Source of the DNA: JAVBNF01 sp031551725
Lineage (GTDB): Bacteria > Bacteroidota > Bacteroidia > Bacteroidales > P3
NCBI GenBank assembly: GCA_031551725.1
Contig: JAVBNF010000019.1
Coordinates: 1-49,394, forward strand
DNA: 49,394 bases
Direction of reading: 5' to 3'
Positions 8,420 through 16,867 of this stretch are shown here, piece by piece; position 1 is the stretch's first letter, and every line of letters starts with the position of its first letter. The notes beneath the pieces were generated by a model that worked only from the letters and a program-made list of their open reading frames with translations, ran no database searches and had not been told where the DNA came from. A program made the translations under genes and the position numbers.

Positions 8420-9475
8420 ATGAAAAAGACAATTTTAATTACCGGCGGCGCCGGATTTATCGGCACTCACGTGGTACGTTTGTTTGTGAATAAATATCCG
8501 GATTATCATATTGTGAATGTCGACAAACTTACTTATGCGGGAAATCTCAACAATTTAACCGATATTGAAAACAAACCGAACTACGCTTTCGAACGCGTAG
8601 ATATTGTGAATGCCGAACAAGTACAAAACTTGTTTAGCAAATACAATGTTGATGGTATTATCCACTTGGCCGCGGAATCGCACGTTGACCGTTCGATTGC
8701 AAATCCGATGGAATTTATCATGACAAATATCGTTGGCACTGTGAACTTGCTCAATGCCGCCCGCCATGCATGGAAAGATAATTTGGATGGCAAACGTTTT
8801 TATCACGTAAGTACCGACGAAGTTTACGGATCGCTTGGCGCAGAAGGCTTTTTCACGGAAACAACTTCTTACGACCCACGTAGTCCGTATTCGGCTTCCA
8901 AAGCAAGTTCCGACCATTTGGTAAGCGCTTATCACCATACCTACAAGCTACCCATTGTGATGTCGAACTGCTCGAATAACTACGGCCCGTATCAGTTTCC
9001 TGAAAAATTGTTGCCCTTGGCAATTCACAATATCAAAAACAACAAGCCAATTCCTGTTTACGGAAAAGGCGAAAACATTCGCGATTGGTTATATGTTGTC
9101 GATCACGCACGTGCAATCGACATGATTTATCACCAAGGAAAAGACGGCGATTCTTACAATATCGGCGGAAATAACGAATGGCAAAACATTCAGTTGATTC
9201 ACAAATTGTGTGAAATCATGGACCGCAAACTCGGCCGTGCTACAGGCGAATCTGCAAAGTTAATTACTTTCGTTCAAGATCGCGCCGGACACGACATGCG
9301 TTATGCAATCGATTCTTCCAAATTGCAAAAGGAATTAGGCTGGACGCCATCGTTGCAATTCGAAGAAGGTATGGAAATTACCGTAGACTGGTATTTGCAA
9401 AACGAAGAATGGTTGAACAACGTTACTTCGGGCGATTACCAAAAATACTACGAACAACAATATCAAAACAGATAA
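8420..9475 (+). CDS. rfbB: dTDP-glucose 4,6-dehydratase
   Basis: A 351-residue short-chain dehydrogenase of the extended class that converts dTDP-glucose to dTDP-4-keto-6-deoxyglucose for rhamnose and other surface sugars. The Rossmann motif GGAGFIGTHV is at residues 8-17. HLAAESHVDRSI and STDEVYG follow, and the catalytic YSASK (Tyr/Lys) is near residue 159-164. RSPYSASKASSDHLV and NNYGPYQFPEKLLP are specific to RmlB-type enzymes. The other rml genes are not adjacent. It is flanked on both sides by word-type repeats and shows no clear promoter. Confidence 0.93.
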   Translation: MKKTILITGGAGFIGTHVVRLFVNKYPDYHIVNVDKLTYAGNLNNLTDIENKPNYAFERVDIVNAEQVQNLFSKYNVDGIIHLAAESHVDRSIANPMEFIMTNIVGTVNLLNAARHAWKDNLDGKRFYHVSTDEVYGSLGAEGFFTETTSYDPRSPYSASKASSDHLVSAYHHTYKLPIVMSNCSNNYGPYQFPEKLLPLAIHNIKNNKPIPVYGKGENIRDWLYVVDHARAIDMIYHQGKDGDSYNIGGNNEWQNIQLIHKLCEIMDRKLGRATGESAKLITFVQDRAGHDMRYAIDSSKLQKELGWTPSLQFEEGMEITVDWYLQNEEWLNNVTSGDYQKYYEQQYQNR

Positions 9476-9482
9476 TATTTTT

Positions 9483-9541
9483 AACCACAAAGGACACTAA
9501 GAACACAAGAAATCTTTGTGGACTTCGTGTCCTTTGTGGTT
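9483..9541. repeat. Quasi-palindromic word repeat after rfbB
   Basis: The arms AACCACAAAGGACAC (9483-9497) and GTGTCCTTTGTGGTT (9527-9541) are perfect 15-bp complements. Between them, CTAAGAACACAAGAAAT and CTTTGTGGACTTC are degraded variants of the same words. A longer reading frame opening at 9518 would translate the right arm, so I place the next gene's start downstream of it. Confidence 0.85.
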
Positions 9542-9580
9542 AGAAAAACCTGCGAAACCTTCGGGAAAAATCTTTTTATC

Positions 9581-10189
9581 ATGTACATTGCCGGTCATCT
9601 TCTTGCTTCTGCCGTTGCTGCCACCGTCATTCATAAAAAACTGAAAACGGATTTAGTGCCTTTGTGCACAGGCATGATGGCTGTAAACTTTGTAGATGTC
9701 GACCACGTTTTGAATTACGCCGTAGACAACGGCATTGCGAATTCCTTAACACTTCACCCGCTCCATATTTATTCCGGCATTTTATTTTTCATTATCGGAT
9801 TATTCGGTTTGTGGAAAACAAAATATATGAATTATTGTTATGGCCTTTTGTTTGCCCTCGCCATGCACTATGCCGGCGACGCGCTTGCGCATTTGTTTAA
9901 TTACAACATGGTATTCTTAGGGTTATTGGATATAAGTTTATTGATTACATTATATTTTTTATTAATTCGAAATTCAAACAATCCTCAATCCTCAACCCTC
10001 AATCCTATTCGCTGGATACTCTTTTTCATCGGCGTATTCATTACCGGCAACGGCATTCAGATGTTTCAACATTTCGTTTTGCACATGAAGCCGGACGAAA
10101 GCCCGTGGATGTATGCAACTGCTGCAATTTGTAACATTGTCATTCCTACGGTATTCTATATTCTTTTTAGAAAAAGAACTCAAAACTAA
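9581..10189 (+). CDS. Polytopic membrane protein of unknown function
   Basis: About 202 residues from ATG 9581. I count roughly five or six hydrophobic segments. Conserved-looking polar residues sit at their ends: AGHLLAS, VDVDHVLNY, LHPLHIYSG, MHYAGDALAHLF, FQHFVLHMKP. The pattern of H and D residues in membrane-proximal positions resembles integral-membrane metal-dependent hydrolases (YdjM/LexA-binding-type families), but I cannot confirm this. An in-frame word repeat encodes NNPQSSTLNP near residue 139 (9980-10006). The earlier GTG at 9518 would translate a hairpin repeat and is less likely. Confidence 0.6.
   Translation: MYIAGHLLASAVAATVIHKKLKTDLVPLCTGMMAVNFVDVDHVLNYAVDNGIANSLTLHPLHIYSGILFFIIGLFGLWKTKYMNYCYGLLFALAMHYAGDALAHLFNYNMVFLGLLDISLLITLYFLLIRNSNNPQSSTLNPIRWILFFIGVFITGNGIQMFQHFVLHMKPDESPWMYATAAICNIVIPTVFYILFRKRTQN
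9980..10006 (+). repeat. In-frame word repeat (AATCCTC units) inside the membrane protein gene
   Basis: AATCCTC, AATCCTC, AACCCTC, AATCCT in tandem interrupt a hydrophobic coding sequence and encode a hydrophilic NNPQSSTLNP linker. This is a one-armed version of the spacer word repeats. Confidence 0.6.
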
Positions 10190-10233
10190 TTATTTTCAAA
10201 AAAAATAATATCTGATTATTAATTAATTATAAT

Positions 10234-10282
10234 ATTTTACCATGCAAATTTAAAATTGAATTTTAAATTTGCATGGTAAAAT
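10234..10282. repeat. 49-bp near-perfect palindrome upstream of ATPase 1
   Basis: Two perfectly complementary 24-bp arms (10234-10257 and 10259-10282) surround a single G at 10258. Each arm contains ACCATGCAAATTTAAAA or its complement. A 15-nt half-copy, AAATTTGCATGGTAA, recurs at 10370-10384 over the ATPase promoter. This length of perfect symmetry is not expected by chance even in A/T-rich DNA. Confidence 0.95.
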
Positions 10283-10345
10283 CACATAAACAATTGTAAT
10301 TCAACATCAATTAATTTTATATTTTTAATATATTTTCATAATTAT

Positions 10346-10384
10346 TTTGCAAATCAAAAATTATTTTGTAAATTTGCATGGTAA
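10346..10384 (+). promoter_or_regulatory. Promoter of ATPase 1 overlapping a half-copy of the palindrome
   Basis: -33 TTTG (10346-10349), 19-bp spacer, -7 TAAATTTG (10369-10376). The -7 box is part of the palindrome half-copy 10370-10384. Anything that binds the upstream palindrome could therefore also cover this promoter. Confidence 0.75.
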
Positions 10385-10398
10385 ATGATATAGATAAA

Positions 10399-11562
10399 AT
10401 GAAGTACCTTCATCGAAATATTGAAGAAATAATTTTAAGATCGCTCAAAAACAATGAAGTTACTGCTGTTATTGGCCCTCGTCAATGTGGAAAAACTACA
10501 TTGGTCAAGCAGGTTTTCAAGCAAAATAATAAAAAGGGCATTTATCTCGACTTGGAAAAAAATTCGGACAAAGCGAAATTGCACGATCCAGAATGGTTTT
10601 TTACAATCCATAAAGATAAATTAATTTGCATTGATGAAATACAACGTGCTCCGGAACTATTTCCGCTGATTAGAAGCTTGGTGGATGAATGGCAGCGCAA
10701 AGGGAGTTTCTTGATTTTAGGCTCCGCCTCACGCGATTTACTCAAACAGAGCTCCGAGTCGCTAGCCGGGCGAGTTTCCTACAAAACACTCACTCCTTTT
10801 TTATTAGACGAATTAGGATCCCGATTTTCCCTCGAAAAATATTTTTTCAGAGGAGGATTTCCAAAAAGTGCGTTAGCGCCCGATGATGAAGCATCTTTTG
10901 AATGGCGGGAAGATTTTATCTCTACATTTTTAGAACGGGATTTATTGCAATGGTCAGGATTTACGCCTGTTACCATGCGCCGACTTTGGCAAATGCTGGC
11001 TCATGTGAATGGACAAACCGTCAATTTTTCCATGCTTTCCAATGCGCTCGGCATTTCGTCAAGCACTGTGAAAAGCTATATCGACTTGCTGGAAGGCACA
11101 TTCATGGTTACCACCGTGCAGCCTTATCATTCGAATACCGGCAAACGCCTAGTAAAAGCCCCGAAAGTATATATTACCGACTCCGGCATTACGTCTACAC
11201 TACTGGGTTTAAGAAGTTTTGAAGCACTTTCCGGGCATCCGGCCATTGGCGGAATCTGGGAACAAATAGTACTCACAAATTTACAAGGCGCCTTTCCGAA
11301 TGCAAATTTTTATTATTACCGGACAAGCAACGGCGCAGAAGTTGATTTTGTAATGAAGATTTACGAACGCACATTTGTGATTGAATGCAAATCTTCCCTA
11401 TCGCCCTCTTTATCGAAAGGCAATTACACAGCAATGGAAGATATTCTGCCTGATTATAGTTTTATTGCAGCGCCTGTAAAATCGGGCTGGAATTTAAAAA
11501 ATAACATTGAAGTGGTCAGTATTGCCGAAGCAATATCCAAAATCAAGAAAATGATTAAATAA
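10399..11562 (+). CDS. AAA ATPase with C-terminal DUF4143 (PD-(D/E)XK-like) domain, copy 1
   Basis: About 387 residues from ATG 10399. An ATG at 10378 lies in frame but overlaps the -7 box, so the later start is preferred. The N-terminal AAA_14-type ATPase has Walker A GPRQCGKTT (residues about 26-34) and Walker B ICIDEIQ (about 75-81). A winged-helix-like middle follows (LANALGISSSTVKSY-type segment around 215-230). The C-terminal DUF4143 region holds AEVDFVMK and FVIECKSS (about 313-331), the D...ExK arrangement of PD-(D/E)XK nucleases. The cellular role of this family is not established. The stop codon overlaps the ATG of the next gene (TAATG). It is one of three ATPases of this general plan here, each with its own palindrome. 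Confidence 0.85.
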   Translation: MKYLHRNIEEIILRSLKNNEVTAVIGPRQCGKTTLVKQVFKQNNKKGIYLDLEKNSDKAKLHDPEWFFTIHKDKLICIDEIQRAPELFPLIRSLVDEWQRKGSFLILGSASRDLLKQSSESLAGRVSYKTLTPFLLDELGSRFSLEKYFFRGGFPKSALAPDDEASFEWREDFISTFLERDLLQWSGFTPVTMRRLWQMLAHVNGQTVNFSMLSNALGISSSTVKSYIDLLEGTFMVTTVQPYHSNTGKRLVKAPKVYITDSGITSTLLGLRSFEALSGHPAIGGIWEQIVLTNLQGAFPNANFYYYRTSNGAEVDFVMKIYERTFVIECKSSLSPSLSKGNYTAMEDILPDYSFIAAPVKSGWNLKNNIEVVSIAEAISKIKKMIK

Positions 11563-12561
11563 TGTTACAACGTTGTTTTTTTATATTATTTTTATTTACA
11601 TGTTTTGTTCATCTCGCGTCTGCTAAATTTACGGTCGACACTAATTACATAAAAACCTATACGCAAACAACGTATTTCAAAGCCTACACAGGAACTTCAT
11701 ACAACTCGATCAACATAAAGTCACCAAATATCAACAGTGAAGACACTTCGATTTTTAAAAGCAAAAACCAAATCATCGAACGTTATCATCCCGACACAAA
11801 AATCACATTGGGGCTAGGTGCTTCTTTCAAAAACCTTGCAATCAGCTTCGGTTTCGGCATTAATTTAAATAGAACAAATGAAACCAGCTATGGTTTTAAC
11901 TTTCAAACATCATATTTCGGTAGGCGATTTCTACATTAAAAACAACTATGGCTACCATATCACTGTCAGAGAACCGAGTGGAACAAGCATAAAAACCTTT
12001 CTCTCTGATATTTCAACTATACGAATGGGAATTTATGGAGAATATGTTTTCAATGCCGATCGTTTTTCTTACCGTGCATCGTTTATTGGTTCTGAAGCAC
12101 AGAAAAAATCGGCAGGAGGATTGTTGCTTGGCTTCGGATCCTTTTACAATAAATTTAATTACAGAGATAAAGACCGTCCACAGCTAAACAAAAGCATCGA
12201 AAACATCCAGTTAGGCCCTTCGATTGGCTATGCCTACACATTGGTTTTCAAAAATCATCTTTTTATAACCGCAGGCCTCGGCACGGGTGTGAATATTAAT
12301 TTCTATAATACCGGCAGTAAAATTGAAGATTTTGATTACCAAGAATTAAACCCATACATGCATATACGTGCAGGTATCGGCTATCATTCCGACTCATGGT
12401 CTATTTTAGGTAATATTTTATCTAATAATACAAGATCTGGCTATTCTGACGAAGACACAAATGATAAAATCGGATTCAACGATTTATCCGCGCAAATCAC
12501 GTTCTTCAAACGTTTTCATTACGAAAACAAACTTTTATCAAAGATTACAAATGCATTTTGA
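11562..12561 (+). pseudogene. DUF4421 family protein, frameshifted by loss of one 11-bp repeat unit
   Basis: Codons 11562-11939 give a signal peptide (FILFLFTCFVHLASA) and the N-terminal third of a DUF4421 protein ending YFGRRFLH. The remaining two thirds continue in another frame (from about 11912 to 12561: VGDFYIKNNYGYH onward). The intact paralogue downstream reads YFGKRFVGDFYLLNYNGYY at this point. Restoring one extra GTAGGCGATTT next to the existing copy (about 11920-11930) repairs the frame exactly and gives YFGRRFVGDFYI. So an 11-bp tandem duplication appears to have contracted. DUF4421 proteins are predicted outer-membrane beta-barrels of Bacteroidota. The gene overlaps the ATPase stop codon. 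Confidence 0.8.
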
Positions 12562-12574
12562 TTTCGAAAAGTAA

Positions 12575-13567
12575 ATGCGGTTTAAAATCTTTTTTTATAT
12601 AATATTTTCAAGTACAACAATGGCTGTTTCTGCTCGCGTTAGAACGGACACCAATTATATCAAACCGTATCCGTACAATGCTTCTGCAAAAACATATTTA
12701 TCAAGCGCTTTTAATTCAATAAGCATTACATCCAAAATCCTACCGGACTCCTTAGGAAACACAACAATCACGCATGAATATCAACCCGATTTAAAATTAG
12801 TCATCGGCATTGGCGGTTCTTATGAAAATCTTGCATTGAGCGTCGGACTTGGGCTTGGATTAGCGGAAAACAAGCTAACTTATGCTTTTGATTTTCAAAC
12901 CGGATATTTCGGGAAACGATTTGTCGGCGATTTTTATCTGTTAAATTACAACGGTTATTATTTGACAACAACTGATGATGAAGGCAACAAAAAACGGGTC
13001 TTTGATCCGAATATTTCTTCTTTGCGCATCGGCGCTTTCGGCGAATATATTTTCAACGCCGAAAAATTTTCGTATCGTTCATCATTCAACTGTTCCGAAA
13101 AGCAAGTCAAATCTGCCGGAGGATTTTTGTTAGGTTTGGGTTTGTTCTACAGCGTTTTCAATTACGATTCTCTTCTTGACAAATCTGAAAATATCCGCCA
13201 AACAATCGAAAACTATCAAATCGGACCATCCGTCGGATATGCTTATACCTTCGTTTTTAAAAATGATTTCTTCACCACTTTAGGTGCAAGTATCGGCTCC
13301 AACATTGATTTTTGCAGCACCAACGGCTCAAACAAATTCGATAACATTCAATTCCAACCTTATATTCAAGGACGATTGGCTTTGGGATATCATAAAGAAG
13401 ATTGGTCGATTTTATGCACAACATTGTCACGCGGCATGCGGGTTGTCAATAAAAACGATTTAAGTTCCATTGTTTTTAATGATTTCGGTATAAAAGTCAG
13501 TTTTTTCAAACGGTTTAATTATGAGCATCGGATGCTGTCTAAGGTTTCCTCGCTGTTTGATTTCTAA
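12575..13567 (+). CDS. DUF4421 family predicted outer-membrane protein
   Basis: 330 residues with an N-terminal signal (FFYIIFSSTTMAVSA) followed by DTNYIKPYP, the usual DUF4421 start. Alternating hydrophobic strands rich in Tyr, Phe and Gly follow (for example LVIGIGGSYENLALSVG, LRIGAFGEYIFN, GGFLLGLGLFYSVFNY, IGPSVGYAYTFVF). It ends with an aromatic strand (VSFFKRFNY) and a short tail. The composition suggests a beta-barrel. It is a tandem paralogue of the broken gene 13 nt upstream and shares the same strand blocks. Function is unknown. The ATG follows a weak leader and the gene is probably co-transcribed with its neighbour. Confidence 0.8.
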   Translation: MRFKIFFYIIFSSTTMAVSARVRTDTNYIKPYPYNASAKTYLSSAFNSISITSKILPDSLGNTTITHEYQPDLKLVIGIGGSYENLALSVGLGLGLAENKLTYAFDFQTGYFGKRFVGDFYLLNYNGYYLTTTDDEGNKKRVFDPNISSLRIGAFGEYIFNAEKFSYRSSFNCSEKQVKSAGGFLLGLGLFYSVFNYDSLLDKSENIRQTIENYQIGPSVGYAYTFVFKNDFFTTLGASIGSNIDFCSTNGSNKFDNIQFQPYIQGRLALGYHKEDWSILCTTLSRGMRVVNKNDLSSIVFNDFGIKVSFFKRFNYEHRMLSKVSSLFDF

Positions 13568-13703
13568 AAATATTCAAGACAAGATTTACAAGATTAACAT
13601 GTTTTGTTTCGACTTTGTCGAGAACTCTTGCAAACTCTGTCCTGTCTGCCAAAGAATGTAAAATAATTCTCAATTTTCAATTCTCCATTGTCAATTATTT
13701 TCG
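13568..13703. other. Spacer with word-type repeats before priA
   Basis: Contains CAAGACAAGATTTACAAG (13576-13593) and, further on, AATTCTCAATTTTCAATTCTCC (about 13663-13685) in tandem-like words. I see no gene. The arms are weaker than in the other spacers. Confidence 0.4.
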
Positions 13704-13711
13704 TACCTTTG
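13704..13711 (+). promoter_or_regulatory. Predicted -7 box of priA
   Basis: TACCTTTG, 6 nt before the chosen ATG at 13718. It overlaps an upstream in-frame extension (from 13688), which argues against translating that extension. Confidence 0.65.
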
Positions 13712-13717
13712 TACATT

Positions 13718-16204
13718 ATGGCCGACCGCAAAACCTTTTTCGTTGATGTACTTCTTCCGCTTCCGTTGCCCGGGCGTTTCACCTATCGTGTGCCGCAGGA
13801 AATGGAAAACGAAATAGCTGTCGGCAAGCGCGTGGTGGTGCCTTTCGGCAAAAATAAAATCTACGCCGGGCTTGTGGTTTCCATCCATGAAAATGCACCG
13901 GCGTCGTATATCGTGAAATACATCAGCGGCATTATCGACGAACGCCCGATTGTGAACGCTTTGCAGTTGCAATTCTGGCTGTGGATGTCCAATTACTACA
14001 TGTGCAGCGAAGGTGAAGTGATGCTTTCCGCACTCCCGTCCGCCTTTCGGCTAAGCAGCGAAACCAAAATCATTTTAAATCCAGATTTCGACGGCGATAT
14101 TTCCGTTTTAAATGAAAACGAAATTCTCATCGCACAAGCCCTATACAACAAGCCGGAACTTGAAATTGCAGAAGTTCAAAAAATTACAGGCCTTCAAAAA
14201 ACATTTTCCCTGATAAAAAATTTACGTGAGAAAAACGTTATTTTAGTTCAAGAAGAAGTTAACGAACGCTACAAACCAAAAACCGAAACGCACGTCCGCC
14301 TTACGGAAACGTATAGAAACGAAGAAAATCTCAAAACGCTTTTCGATACGTTGGAGCGCAAAGCCGTTAAACAATTAAAACTGTTAATGGCCTTTTTGCA
14401 TTATTCGCGCCAGCAAAAAACAGATGCGCTCAAACGTGCAGATTTACTGAAGTTGGCCGACAGTTCGGCTGCACATTTGCAAGCATTAGTCAAAAAAGAA
14501 GTTTTCGAAATTTTCGAGCAAACCACAAGCCGCCTGCAAACATACGCCCAAACACACGAAGTTGAGCAAATTCAATTGTCCGATGTACAAGCCGAAGCGC
14601 TACAAAAAATACACAATTCGTTTGCCGAAAAATCCGTGACTTTACTGCATGGAGTAACGTCAAGCGGAAAAACAGAATTGTACATCAAGCTCATCGAAGA
14701 GCAAATTAAAAACGGGAAACAGGTTTTATACCTGCTTCCGGAAATTGCTTTAACGGCACAAATTATCAACCGTTTGCGCAAATATTTTGGCGATAAAGTG
14801 GGGGTTTACCATTCTAAATACAGCGATTCCGAACGTGTGGAAATCTGGAATGCAATTCTTCCGGATGAAAACAAAAAAGGCCCAAAATACCAAATTATTC
14901 TCGGCGCCCGCTCTGCCCTCTTTCTGCCGTTTGAAAATTTAGGTTTGATTATTATTGATGAAGAGCACGAAACCACGTTCAAGCAATTCGATCCGGCGCC
15001 GCGCTACAATGCCCGCGATTCGGCCATTTATTTGGCACAACAGCATCATGCCAAGGTTTTATTAGGTTCCGCAACGCCGTCTATCGAATCCTATTTCAAT
15101 GCAACAACGGGAAAATACGGCTTTGTGGAATTGCTCACACGCTACAACAACATGCAGCTGCCCGAAGTCATGGTGGCCGACTTGAAAGAAGAAACGCGCA
15201 GAAAAACCATGTCGTCACATTTTTCATCGTTGTTGATGAAATATATCGAAGAGGCATTGGCAAACAAAGAACAAATCATTTTGTTTCAAAACCGGCGTGG
15301 TTTCTCGGTTCGTTTGGAATGCGAAATCTGCAATTTCATGCCCGAATGCAAAAATTGCGACGTAACGCTGACTTATCACAAACATATCAACCAACTCAAA
15401 TGCCACTACTGTGGTTATAGCATTCACATTCCCGAAAAATGCCCAAAATGTGGCAATCCGTCGTTGAAAATGAAAGGTTTTGGTACCGAAAAAATCGAAG
15501 ACGAGCTGTCGATTTTCTTTCCAAATGCACGCATTGCCCGTATGGATTTAGACACCACGCGTTCCAAAAATGCTTATCACGATTTGATTTCCGATTTCGA
15601 AGAAAAAAAAATCGATATTCTTGTCGGAACGCAAATGGTTACCAAGGGCTTGGATTTTGACAATGTCAGTGTTGTCGGCATTCTGAATGCGGACAACATG
15701 ATTACCTTTCCAGATTTCCGTTCCTACGAACGCAGCTTCCAACTCATGTCGCAAGTGAGCGGCCGAGCGGGACGCAAGAATAAACGGGGAACCGTGATTA
15801 TTCAAACTTTCAATCCCTATTATCAGGTTATCCGCGATGTAATCGACCATAATTACACCGGCATGGTAACTTCTCAATTACCCGACCGCCAAGTGTTTAA
15901 ATACCCACCTTATTATCGTTTAATTGAACTTACCGTTAAACACAAAGATCCGGATTTGCTCAACGAAGCCGCATCTGAACTCGGAAAAATGTTGCGCAAA
16001 CATTTCGACAAACGTGTATTGGGGCCAGAATTCCCGTTAATTTCGCGCATTCAGAATCAATATTTGAAAACATTTTTAATCAAACTCGAACGCAACAGCG
16101 ACATTGGCGGTATGAAAAAAATCCTGCATGCCACCTTGTTGGAATTTTCGCAAATACCCAAATACAAAGCTGTGCGTGTGGTTATTGACGTGGATCCGCA
16201 GTAA
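13718..16204 (+). CDS. priA: Primosomal replication restart helicase PriA
   Basis: About 828 residues. PriA is a 3'-5' DNA helicase that reloads the replisome at repaired forks. The N-terminal DNA-binding region begins FFVDVLLPLPLPGRFTYRVP. The helicase core shows Walker A GVTSSGKTELY near residue 310, the DEEH box (IIDEEHETTFKQFDP) and QVSGRAGR (motif VI). The zinc-binding insertion is complete (CEICNFMPECKNCD, CHYCGY, CPKCG). Length is typical for Bacteroidota PriA. The start at 13718 (MADRKTFF) is preferred over TTG/ATG codons upstream because those fall in the promoter. Confidence 0.95.
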   Translation: MADRKTFFVDVLLPLPLPGRFTYRVPQEMENEIAVGKRVVVPFGKNKIYAGLVVSIHENAPASYIVKYISGIIDERPIVNALQLQFWLWMSNYYMCSEGEVMLSALPSAFRLSSETKIILNPDFDGDISVLNENEILIAQALYNKPELEIAEVQKITGLQKTFSLIKNLREKNVILVQEEVNERYKPKTETHVRLTETYRNEENLKTLFDTLERKAVKQLKLLMAFLHYSRQQKTDALKRADLLKLADSSAAHLQALVKKEVFEIFEQTTSRLQTYAQTHEVEQIQLSDVQAEALQKIHNSFAEKSVTLLHGVTSSGKTELYIKLIEEQIKNGKQVLYLLPEIALTAQIINRLRKYFGDKVGVYHSKYSDSERVEIWNAILPDENKKGPKYQIILGARSALFLPFENLGLIIIDEEHETTFKQFDPAPRYNARDSAIYLAQQHHAKVLLGSATPSIESYFNATTGKYGFVELLTRYNNMQLPEVMVADLKEETRRKTMSSHFSSLLMKYIEEALANKEQIILFQNRRGFSVRLECEICNFMPECKNCDVTLTYHKHINQLKCHYCGYSIHIPEKCPKCGNPSLKMKGFGTEKIEDELSIFFPNARIARMDLDTTRSKNAYHDLISDFEEKKIDILVGTQMVTKGLDFDNVSVVGILNADNMITFPDFRSYERSFQLMSQVSGRAGRKNKRGTVIIQTFNPYYQVIRDVIDHNYTGMVTSQLPDRQVFKYPPYYRLIELTVKHKDPDLLNEAASELGKMLRKHFDKRVLGPEFPLISRIQNQYLKTFLIKLERNSDIGGMKKILHATLLEFSQIPKYKAVRVVIDVDPQ

Positions 16205-16242
16205 CTCCGACAATTTCATTTTTTTATTCCGATGTTTTTGCA

Positions 16243-16250
16243 TATCTTTG
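16243..16250 (+). promoter_or_regulatory. Predicted -7 box of the nrf operon
   Basis: TATCTTTG, 24 nt before the nrfH ATG at 16274. It lies inside an in-frame upstream extension, supporting the later start. Confidence 0.65.
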
Positions 16251-16273
16251 TCATATCCTCAAAAAACGTTTGT

Positions 16274-16855
16274 ATGAAAAGGATTTTGCGCCATATTCCC
16301 GGAAAAATGATTCTTCCTTTTTTTGTGATGGGAGGAATAATTGCCGGTTTGGGAGCATACACTGTCTACATGTCGCGGGCACATTCTTATCTTTCAGACG
16401 ATCCGTCGGCTTGTGTGAATTGCCACATCATGACGCCCTACTACCAGTCGTGGGCGCACAGTTCGCATTCGCAATGGGCAAACTGCAACGACTGCCACGT
16501 TCCGCACAATAATATCTTTGCCAAATACGGATTTAAAGCCTTGGACGGACTATATCACTCTGCCGTTTTCACCGCACGTGCAGAACCGCAAGTCATCCGT
16601 CCGCGCGAATCCAGCGACAATGTTATCATGAATAACTGCATCCGTTGCCACACACAACTGAATACCGAATTTGTAAAAACAGGAATGATTTCTTACACCG
16701 ACGCACAAAACGGCCAGGGAAAGGCTTGCTGGGACTGCCATACGCAAATTCCACATACCAATATTGCGAGTTTGAGTTCTTCGCCAAATGCCATTGTGCC
16801 TTTGCCCGCATCTCCGGTACCCGATTGGTTGAAAGAAAAAATGAAAAATAACTAA
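16274..16855 (+). CDS. nrfH: Cytochrome c nitrite reductase small subunit NrfH
   Basis: 193 residues from ATG 16274. NrfH is a membrane-anchored NapC/NirT-type tetraheme cytochrome that passes electrons from menaquinol to NrfA on the outer face of the inner membrane. One N-terminal transmembrane segment (about residues 10-30) precedes four CxxCH heme motifs: CVNCH, CNDCH, CIRCH and CWDCH. It is 12 nt upstream of nrfA, and the pair forms the NrfHA quinol:nitrite oxidoreductase. Hemes would be attached by the ResB/CcsA system encoded two genes downstream. Confidence 0.95.
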   Translation: MKRILRHIPGKMILPFFVMGGIIAGLGAYTVYMSRAHSYLSDDPSACVNCHIMTPYYQSWAHSSHSQWANCNDCHVPHNNIFAKYGFKALDGLYHSAVFTARAEPQVIRPRESSDNVIMNNCIRCHTQLNTEFVKTGMISYTDAQNGQGKACWDCHTQIPHTNIASLSSSPNAIVPLPASPVPDWLKEKMKNN

Positions 16856-16867
16856 ACAATAAAAGCC

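Noticed and set aside
9483..9541. Intrinsic terminator after rfbB
   Set aside because: The stem is long, but no T tract follows on either strand, and the same architecture recurs inside operons and genes.
10378..10398. Earlier ATG for ATPase 1
   Set aside because: It overlaps the -7 box, so it would lie upstream of the predicted transcript start. The difference is only seven residues and an upstream promoter could revive it.
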